DNA of 11,769 nt, taken from contig JAZQWL010000045.1 of the NCBI GenBank assembly GCA_045632305.1, forward strand, positions 1 to 11,769. Reading direction: 5' to 3'. Origin of the DNA: SVTX01 sp045632305. Its GTDB lineage: Bacteria; Bacillota; Clostridia; Oscillospirales; CAG-272. Position numbers and translations under genes: made by a program. Positions 1 to 4,452 of this stretch are shown here, in pieces (within the stretch, counting starts at the first letter, position 1; each line of letters begins with the position of its first letter). Below the pieces are notes generated by a model. That model saw only the letters and a program-made list of their open reading frames with translations, made no database searches and was not told the origin of the DNA.

Positions 1-10
1 ATTAACCTCC
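1..10 (-). promoter_or_regulatory. Ribosome binding site of a gene beyond the left edge
   Basis: On the minus strand this reads GGAGGTTAAT, a full Shine-Dalgarno core at the window boundary, 24 bases after the stop codon of the TetR-type regulator. It implies a second minus-strand gene starting just outside the window, probably co-transcribed with the regulator. TetR repressors often sit beside the transporter or enzyme gene they control, but the target cannot be seen here. Confidence 0.5.
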
Positions 11-33
11 TAAGCTAATAACAAAATTTAATT

Positions 34-588
34 TTACAAACTAATCAGCTTTATGATTAAGTTAGCTATTTTAGAAACATCCTCTTTACAATCAGACTCT
101 ACCCATTTATCTATAATTGCTAACACACCATAATTAAAATACGCACATGCAAATTCCCTTTCATCATTTTTTATGTTGCATTTTTGCAATAATTTGTCAC
201 ATAAATTTCGGTATAATTCTTTATTTATATTTGAATTTTTAAATATATGTGGTTTATGTGGAAGTGCTCGGTATATTTTTTTAAGTTCTTTTATTGTATT
301 CAAATATGGAACTAAATGTATTTCATCTAAATTAAAGTTCTTCTCATCATTTGAACGAATAATAGCATCATAATTAGAATCAGATAGTAATCTTGCATTT
401 ATATACTTCATCGTTTCTACTAACAAATCATCTTTAGTATCGTAATGCATATAAAATGTACTTCTATTTACCCCGGCTTTTTCACAAATTTCTTTCACGG
501 TAATGAAGTCATATTCCTTCTTTTCTAATAACAGAAGTAAAGCTTCAACCATTAATGAAGACGTAATTGAATTTCTTGATTTATACAT
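34..588 (-). CDS. TetR/AcrR-family transcriptional regulator
   Basis: A 184-residue protein of the usual length for the family. The N-terminal part (about residues 5-52) is a TetR DNA-binding domain: the helix-turn-helix covers ITVKEICEKAGVNRSTFY (about 29-46) followed by HYDTKDDL, the typical end of that domain. The rest is helical and ends in a segment (about 135-180, with YFNYGVLAIIDKWVES) resembling the TetR_C_7-type C-terminal regions; this subfamily call is tentative. The family acts as ligand-responsive dimeric repressors, often self-regulating. The start is supported by GGAG (596-599 on the minus strand), 7 bases from the ATG. Base composition is much more AT-rich than the genes from 1735 onward, which suggests acquisition by transfer. 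Ligand and target are unknown. Confidence 0.88.
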   Translation of the reverse strand: MYKSRNSITSSLMVEALLLLLEKKEYDFITVKEICEKAGVNRSTFYMHYDTKDDLLVETMKYINARLLSDSNYDAIIRSNDEKNFNLDEIHLVPYLNTIKELKKIYRALPHKPHIFKNSNINKELYRNLCDKLLQKCNIKNDEREFACAYFNYGVLAIIDKWVESDCKEDVSKIANLIIKLISL

Positions 589-653
589 ATATGTTCTCCG
601 ATGACTTATTAATTGGATAAGATAAAATATTCAATGATCTTTTGGCTATCTTA

Positions 654-682
654 ATTATAACAAATAAAACTTGAAAAAACAA
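654..682 (-). promoter_or_regulatory. Promoter of the TetR-type regulator
   Basis: On the minus strand TTGTTT (677-682) and a perfect TATAAT (654-659) are 17 bases apart, placing the transcript start near 647 and giving a leader of about 60 bases. Between this promoter and the gene lies an imperfect dyad, CTTAT-7-ATAAG (605-621), which could be an autoregulatory operator but is short. Confidence 0.5.
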
Positions 683-832
683 CAACACAAATAAAAAATG
701 TGTTGATTTTGATAATATAAAAAATAGCCCGGAAGAAGACTTTTTCTTTGTCTTTGACAGGTCGGTGTTTGGTTTTCGGTAGTTTGGATCTGTCTGCGGA
801 TTTGCTTCTGTGGGGAATCTATATCAAAAAAT

Positions 833-896
833 GCATTTCGCCCCTTCGAATCTGGCTACAGACCCGAAATGCCCGAAATGCGCACCTCCGCATTTC
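833..896. repeat. Nested inverted repeats at the left of the minihairpin array
   Basis: GCATTTCG (833-840) pairs perfectly with CGAAATGC (865-872) and encloses a smaller stem TCTG/CAGA (851-862). A second CGAAATGC copy lies at 874-881, and its GAAATGC pairs with GCATTTC (890-896) over an 8-base loop. This block directly precedes the 900-1091 array and may be one end of the same element. No protein-coding signal is convincing here. Confidence 0.5.
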
Positions 897-899
897 AAT

Positions 900-1091
900 C
901 ACGCCGTAGGCGTGTATGAAATCAAGGCGAAGCCTTGTATGGAATCCGCAACTTGTTGCGGTATGGAATCATCACGAAGTGATGCATGGCATCAATCCGA
1001 AGGGAAGATACACGCTATCGCGTGATGGCATACGCCTGCGGCGATTCCATACACGACTGCGTCGTGATTACATACCAATCCTTCGGATTGG
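900..1091. repeat. Tandem array of nine minihairpins, mostly with C(GNA)G loops
   Basis: The hairpins are at 900-914, 923-937, 946-961, 970-984, 993-1007, 1011-1024, 1033-1043, 1052-1066 and 1075-1091. Typical units are 15 bases (6-bp stem, 3-base loop) separated by 8-base linkers such as tatggaat and catggcat, giving starts 23 or 24 bases apart in the left half. Arm sequences differ from unit to unit but remain self-complementary (CACGCC/GGCGTG, CAAGGC/GCCTTG, CATCAC/GTGATG, CACGAC/GTCGTG). Loops on the plus strand are GTA, GAA, GAA, GAA in the left part and TGC, TGC, TTC in the right part, which read GCA, GCA, GAA on the other strand. The unit at 993-1007 is decayed. Short DNA hairpins with C(GNA)G loops, such as GCGAAGC, are known to be unusually stable as single strands. 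Function is unknown. Confidence 0.85.
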
Positions 1092-1094
1092 ATA

Positions 1095-1124
1095 GAAAAA
1101 AGCACGCTTACGCGTGCTTTTTTC
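1095..1124. terminator. Bidirectional terminator-like hairpin ending the array
   Basis: A perfect 13-bp stem (1095-1107 with 1112-1124) around the loop TTAC has six A on the left and six T on the right, so it can act as an intrinsic terminator in either direction. On the minus strand it directly follows the CCA of the detached tRNA-Gln 3' end, as if it were that tRNA's own terminator. Confidence 0.75.
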
Positions 1125-1151
1125 TGGCTGGGATGGCCAGATTTAGAACTG
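1125..1151 (-). pseudogene. Detached 3' fragment of tRNA-Gln
   Basis: The first 20 bases are identical to the 3' end of the intact tRNA-Gln at 1291-1310 (CCA, discriminator G, acceptor strand, part of the T arm). Similarity continues to GAACTGA with one inserted base in the T loop. The 5' half of the tRNA is absent, so this cannot be a functional tRNA. Such a copy could be an attachment-site remnant left by an integrative element that targets the tRNA 3' end, or the remains of a decayed tandem tRNA gene. Confidence 0.7.
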
Positions 1152-1234
1152 AGGTTTTGCGCTTGTTTTATTATAATTGCTTGTTTTGATTTAGCGCAAA
1201 ACCCACGCTCGCGTTCCGCGAGGTGCGCAGTTCT
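1145..1234. other. Foldable three-stem block between the two tRNA 3' ends
   Basis: AGAACTG (1145-1151) pairs with CAGTTCT (1228-1234). Inside, GGTTTTGCGCT (1153-1163) pairs perfectly with AGCGCAAAACC (1193-1203) around a 29-base AT-rich loop, and CTCGCG (1208-1213) pairs with CGCGAG (1217-1222) around TTC, extended by CAC/GTG with one bulged G. The result is a three-way junction on either strand. I do not recognise a known RNA family. It could be a small noncoding RNA, a miniature mobile element or the end of an integrated element. Confidence 0.45.
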
Positions 1235-1253
1235 GCATCATAAAGTATTCTAA

Positions 1254-1293
1254 CCAACACAAAAGGCACCCTTGTGGGTGCCTTTTGTGTTGG
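1254..1293 (-). terminator. Terminator of tRNA-Gln
   Basis: A perfect 18-bp inverted repeat (1254-1271 with 1276-1293) around a 4-base loop. Its core, AAAAGGCACCC and its complement, has the A/T flanks of an intrinsic terminator. The stem reaches into the tRNA gene: the outermost three pairs include the encoded CCA end (1291-1293). Confidence 0.8.
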
Positions 1294-1365
1294 CTGGGAT
1301 GGCCAGATTTGAACTGACGAGTGCGGGAGTCAAAGTCCCGTGCCTTACCGCTTGGCGACATCCCA
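1291..1365 (-). tRNA. tRNA-Gln, anticodon TTG, CCA encoded
   Basis: A 75-base minus-strand gene folding as a full cloverleaf: acceptor TGGGATG/CATCCCA (7 perfect pairs), D arm GCCAAGCGGTAAGGC, anticodon stem CGGGA/TCCCG with loop CTTTGAC (anticodon TTG at 1331-1333), a 5-base variable region, T arm GTCAG-TTCAAAT-CTGGC, discriminator G and an encoded CCA (1291-1293). It has its own consensus promoter about ten bases upstream of the mature 5' end and a long terminator stem overlapping its 3' end. Confidence 0.96.
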
Positions 1366-1382
1366 ATAAAATTTACTTGTAT

Positions 1383-1411
1383 ATTATATCAAATATAGCT
1401 TGGCGTGTCAA
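1383..1411 (-). promoter_or_regulatory. Promoter of tRNA-Gln
   Basis: On the minus strand TTGACA (1406-1411) and TATAAT (1383-1388) are both perfect and 17 bases apart, as expected for a strong stable-RNA promoter. The predicted start lies about ten bases before the tRNA. Confidence 0.85.
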
Positions 1412-1551
1412 GTGTTTTTTATGTTTTTAAAAAATCATTTGTTTTCGCTATTTGAAGTTGCAAATATAGACGTTGCATGTAACATTTTAGTCAATTCGAC
1501 AAAATATTGTAAGTTTTGCGAGCGGTTTTATCGAAATTTTACAAATGCCTA

Positions 1552-1579
1552 TTGACAAATTTACATTATGTGGTATAAT
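1552..1579 (+). promoter_or_regulatory. Promoter of the HAD/guanylate kinase-like unit
   Basis: TTGACA (1552-1557) and TATAAT (1574-1579) are both perfect, 16 bases apart, with an extended -10 TGG just upstream. Transcription should start near 1586. The stretch 1412-1551 between this and the tRNA promoter shows nothing else that I can support. Confidence 0.8.
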
Positions 1580-1585
1580 ATATAA

Positions 1586-1734
1586 GGTGAATCTTGCAGC
1601 TTTCCGCGTTTCTGTATCAAACGCGAAGGGCTGTTTTTTTGCCCTCCGAGGAGCGTCCGTCACAATATTGATAAGAGAGATGCGATTGATGAGCGGCGGC
1701 GCTTTTTTAACATATAAAAGAAAGAGAGAAAAAC
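1586..1734 (+). promoter_or_regulatory. Structured leader with two terminator-like hairpins
   Basis: Within the predicted leader a strong stem CGCGTTT/AAACGCG (1605-1611 with 1619-1625), extended by CAGC/GCTG (1597-1600 with 1630-1633), is followed at once by seven T (1634-1640), a good intrinsic terminator. GGGC/GCCC (1628-1631 with 1641-1644) could compete with the base of that stem. A second candidate, 1652-1661 with 1695-1703 (one bulge, some G-T pairs, 33-base loop), also ends in a run of T. Stopping before the coding region suggests attenuation or release of a small RNA. It matches no riboswitch class I recognise. Confidence 0.45.
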
Positions 1735-2844
1735 ATGAATAGAAAATACAGACTTTCAACAGCCATTGATATAGATGATTTATTGATGGAATGCACAAGC
1801 TATGCGATCAAGCTCGCCAACGAAGAGAACAAGTTCGATCCCCCTATGACGATTTACGAAAAGTCGAGCTGGGGAAAGCTCGGAACTCGCGTTGACAGTA
1901 TTTACAAGTATTTTAACGATCCCGAATTCTATCGCACGCAGCCCGTTTACGAGGGCGCGAAGGAGTTCGTGCGCAAGCTCAGTCAGATGACCGAGGTTTA
2001 CGTTTGCACGGCAGTCCCTCCGCAGTTTATGGGTATCAGAGCCCAGAGAATTCTTGAGGAATTTCCCGAAATTTCCGCCGACCATATTTACATGGGCGCG
2101 CGAAAGGATAATATTCACACGGATATTCTGTTTGACGATGCGATGCACAACATTTTAAATTCAAGCGCAAAGTATCCCGTGCTTATGCGACGCCCGTGGA
2201 ATCAGGAGGCGACGGGAATGCTTGCGGTAAATACGTATGACGAATTCTTGAAAATCGTCGAGATCATAGCCGAGAGCTATTCCGCAAAGCCGCACGAGGA
2301 CGCTCCCAAGGATTCCGACGTTGTGGTTTTGGTAGGCCCTTCGAGTAGCGGAAAATCCAAGCTTGCGGCGCGTTTTCTTGAGGATCATAGCGATTTTGAA
2401 AAGCTTCCGAGCTATACGACCAGAGACGATACTGCGCTTGAGGAAAACACGTGGTACAATTACGTTTCCGTTGAGGATTTTCGGCACATGTGTGACAGCG
2501 GTGAGATGCTTCAGTCCACAATGTACGCAGGTCACGGATACGGATCAAAGAAGGCGGATATCGATGACATACTCTTACGCGGCAAGAGAGTGTTGACTAC
2601 CATGGATATTTGTGGCGCTATGTCGCTGAAAACCCATTTCAAGAACGTTACGACCGTATATATCAAGCGAGACAAGAGAGCGGTCATGGCAAATATTATC
2701 CGTAAAAATTCTTCCGTGGAGGACAAGGTTAACCGTCTGGTCGGCCTGGAGTACATGGAAAAGAACGCCGCGCTCTGCGATTACGTGATCAGCTTTGAGG
2801 ATTACAGCGAAGCCATCGCACAGCTTTGCGACATTCTCGAATGA
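1735..2844 (+). CDS. HAD nucleotidase / guanylate kinase-like fusion protein
   Basis: A 369-residue two-domain protein. Residues about 8-180 resemble the NT5C-type 5'(3')-deoxyribonucleotidases of the HAD superfamily: the nucleophile motif is DIDDLL with D12 and D14, a Thr motif lies at VCTAV (T92), and the metal-binding acidic pair is at DILFDD (D134, D135). Residues about 196-369 resemble guanylate kinase: Walker A GPSSSGKS (201-208), the GMP-binding TTR (228-230), WYNYVS (240-245) and YGS (269-271). By comparison with yeast guanylate kinase, the second Arg of TTRxPR appears to be T233 and a GMP-contacting Glu appears to be Q260, so the substrate may differ. No stop or frameshift separates the halves. 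Nucleotide-pool control is the inferred role. The ribosome site (AGAGAG) is modest. A small STAS-like gene follows 19 bases later. Confidence 0.78.
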   Translation: MNRKYRLSTAIDIDDLLMECTSYAIKLANEENKFDPPMTIYEKSSWGKLGTRVDSIYKYFNDPEFYRTQPVYEGAKEFVRKLSQMTEVYVCTAVPPQFMGIRAQRILEEFPEISADHIYMGARKDNIHTDILFDDAMHNILNSSAKYPVLMRRPWNQEATGMLAVNTYDEFLKIVEIIAESYSAKPHEDAPKDSDVVVLVGPSSSGKSKLAARFLEDHSDFEKLPSYTTRDDTALEENTWYNYVSVEDFRHMCDSGEMLQSTMYAGHGYGSKKADIDDILLRGKRVLTTMDICGAMSLKTHFKNVTTVYIKRDKRAVMANIIRKNSSVEDKVNRLVGLEYMEKNAALCDYVISFEDYSEAIAQLCDILE

Positions 2845-2863
2845 ATTTGCGAGGTGAACGCAG

Positions 2864-3127
2864 ATGAGGAGTAAGACGTTGGTTGTAAAGGAGCTTTTGG
2901 GTACTCACAAGCTCGAGACGGTTGCCTGTGCAAGGGAGCTTATTTCCAACATTGACGGAAATATAGGCATCGTTCTGGATTTTTCGGGAATCGAATATAT
3001 AAGCGAGGATTTTGCGCAGGAGGTATTTGTAAACTGTGTGAAGAGCGATCCGAGAATAACCCTGAACGTAGTAAGAGCGAGCGATTCGGTTGAAGCCGCA
3101 ATAAGGCGCGTAATGAAGGTTCAATAA
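2864..3127 (+). CDS. STAS-like small protein (DUF4325 type)
   Basis: An 87-residue protein. The central segment, VLDFSGIEYISEDFAQEVF (about 37-55), fits the DUF4325 pattern, a strand ending in DF followed by a Ser/Phe-containing helix, related to STAS domains of anti-sigma factor antagonists. No membrane segment is present. It starts 19 bases after the fusion gene behind a GAGGTG ribosome site (2851-2856), so the two are likely co-transcribed. STAS proteins usually act through protein-protein binding, sometimes switched by phosphorylation. The partner here is unknown. Confidence 0.68.
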   Translation: MRSKTLVVKELLGTHKLETVACARELISNIDGNIGIVLDFSGIEYISEDFAQEVFVNCVKSDPRITLNVVRASDSVEAAIRRVMKVQ

Positions 3128-3130
3128 TAT

Positions 3131-3186
3131 AAAAAGCACCCCCACGGCGGACCTGCTTTATCGCAGGTCGCCGTGGGGTACTTTTT
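3131..3186. terminator. Bidirectional terminator between convergent genes
   Basis: A GC-rich stem of about 16 bp with one bulge (3140-3156 with 3163-3178), loop TTTATC, extended by AAAAA on the left (3131-3135) and TTTTT on the right (3182-3186). It serves the plus-strand STAS-like gene and the minus-strand antiporter gene. Confidence 0.88.
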
Positions 3187-3193
3187 GGTTTTT

Positions 3194-4207
3194 TTATCCG
3201 AGCGCGATTACTGAGAATTCGTTCAACACGATGAGAACGAGGTAGATCGCGTATATGCTAAGGAGAGTGAAGCCCTGCCATTTTTTGAAGCGTCCCTGAA
3301 TAATTGTGGGGACGGTTGCGATGAGTGCGACTCCGATAGCGACGGGGAAGGTGAAGTTGAGGTTGATCTTGTCCACGGGGAGACTCTGACCGCTGATCAC
3401 CGCGCAGAGGGGAAGAATGAGCGTTGTGTCAATAATGTTCGCGCCGATGATATTGCCGACGGAAAGAGAGTTTTCCTTTTTGCGGATCGCTGTGATGGTA
3501 GTGATAAGCTCGGGGAGGGAGGTGCCTACCGCGATAACGATAAAGCCGACTATAGTTTCACTGATGCCGAGGCCCAACGCGATAGTTTTTCCTGAGGAAA
3601 CCAAGAATTCCGCGCCGAAGATGATAAATGCCGTTCCGAGAATAAAGAGAGCTATTTTTCCGGGGAGCTCCCTCTTTTCAAATCTGGTAACGACATCCTT
3701 TTCTGCGCCGCGCTTACCCTCGATCACACTGCTTATCATGAACGCAATGAAGATCGACCAAAGAATAGCCGCCGACCAAACAGGGAGAGTTCTGCTTAAG
3801 GAAAGGAGTGTGAGCGCAACTACCGAGCCGACGAAGAGCGCGCCCTTGAACGCGAAGTTCTTGCGACTGACCGTGCCTGCAATAGCGATAACGGAAATGC
3901 CCATAATGAGAGCGGTGTTTGCGGTAACCGAGCCAACCGCGTTACCGATAGCGAGCTGAGCCGAGCCGCCCGCGGCAGCTCTTAGTGAAACCAAAAGCTC
4001 GGGGAGTGTTGTTGCAAACGAAACTACGGTCGCGCCGACTACAAATTTCGGTATACCCGTCGCCTCCGCAAACCATGATGCGGATTCAACGAACCAGTCT
4101 CCGCCCTTTATTGTAAGTACAAGTCCGACTATAAAAATTGCGCTCGCGAGAGCCAATAGCTGTCCCTCGGTCAAGGAGGCAAAAAGTGTAAATCCAAAAA
4201 ATTCCAT
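3194..4207 (-). CDS. Ca2+/Na+ antiporter (CaCA superfamily, YrbG-like)
   Basis: A 337-residue integral membrane protein with about ten hydrophobic segments, the usual size and layout of bacterial CaCA exchangers. Both inverted alpha repeats are clear: the first has SFATTLPEL (E70) followed by GNAVGSVTANTA, the second has VGTSLPEL (E233) followed by GNIIGANIIDTT. The two Glu residues are the conserved ion-binding acids of this family. It exchanges Ca2+ for Na+ or H+ across the cytoplasmic membrane; the exact ions cannot be told from sequence. The charged loop between the halves (about residues 163-180) is cytosolic-type. Start chosen at the ATG with GGAG (4217-4220) nine bases upstream. It is divergent from fbp and convergent with the STAS-like gene. 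Confidence 0.92.
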   Translation of the reverse strand: MEFFGFTLFASLTEGQLLALASAIFIVGLVLTIKGGDWFVESASWFAEATGIPKFVVGATVVSFATTLPELLVSLRAAAGGSAQLAIGNAVGSVTANTALIMGISVIAIAGTVSRKNFAFKGALFVGSVVALTLLSLSRTLPVWSAAILWSIFIAFMISSVIEGKRGAEKDVVTRFEKRELPGKIALFILGTAFIIFGAEFLVSSGKTIALGLGISETIVGFIVIAVGTSLPELITTITAIRKKENSLSVGNIIGANIIDTTLILPLCAVISGQSLPVDKINLNFTFPVAIGVALIATVPTIIQGRFKKWQGFTLLSIYAIYLVLIVLNEFSVIALG

Positions 4208-4245
4208 ATATTATATCTCCAAAAATAAAATTACGCACGGTACAT

Positions 4246-4274
4246 ATTGTAACACATTTTTGGCAAAATGTCAA
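4246..4274 (-). promoter_or_regulatory. Promoter of the antiporter gene
   Basis: On the minus strand a perfect TTGACA (4269-4274) and TACAAT (4246-4251), one mismatch from consensus, are 17 bases apart. The predicted leader is about 30 bases. Confidence 0.72.
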
Positions 4275-4291
4275 TTATTATAAGCACAAAC

Positions 4292-4314
4292 GGTATGGAA
4301 TTATATTCCACACC
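4292..4314. promoter_or_regulatory. Operator-like dyad between the antiporter and fbp
   Basis: A 23-base inverted repeat with one mismatched pair: GGT, mismatch, TGGAAT, spacer TAT, ATTCCA, mismatch, ACC. It lies 18 bases upstream of the antiporter -35 box in the divergent intergenic region. Symmetry and position fit a dimeric regulator site, but no regulator can be named. Confidence 0.4.
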
Positions 4315-4356
4315 CTATGATTCGACATAATTCCCGTCAAAATTTACAAATTATAC

Positions 4357-4385
4357 TTGAAAGCATTCGCAATTTATGTTAACAT
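4357..4385 (+). promoter_or_regulatory. Possible fbp promoter
   Basis: TTGAAA (4357-4362) and TAACAT (4380-4385) are 17 bases apart, a weaker match than other promoters in the window. A later TAATAAT at about 4400 is an alternative -10. The assignment is tentative. Confidence 0.3.
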
Positions 4386-4452
4386 TATGGTGGGTAATAA
4401 TTTTATCCCTGTCTGAAATATATTTAAAATGACTTTTATTACGGAGGCGAAT

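Noticed and set aside
605..621. CTTAT-7-ATAAG dyad as operator of the TetR-type gene
   Set aside because: Five-base arms in very AT-rich DNA are too weak to list separately; mentioned only in the promoter entry.
700..825. Minus-strand open stretch with a Lys/Ser-rich translation containing NYRKPNTDLSKT
   Set aside because: No start codon or ribosome site, and a stop lies directly upstream in the frame. It might be a gene relic or part of the repeat element, but cannot be supported as a gene.
900..1091. CRISPR array
   Set aside because: The spacing is regular, but the constant part is only an 8-base linker and the variable parts are themselves self-complementary. There are no long identical repeats and no cas genes.
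810..1189. Open frames of 67-71 codons across the hairpin array
   Set aside because: They run through the inverted repeats, lack credible ribosome sites and have the composition of translated hairpins rather than protein.
4429..4452. Longer N-terminus for the class III FBPase
   Set aside because: The ribosome site GGAGG lies inside this stretch, five bases before the ATG at 4453.
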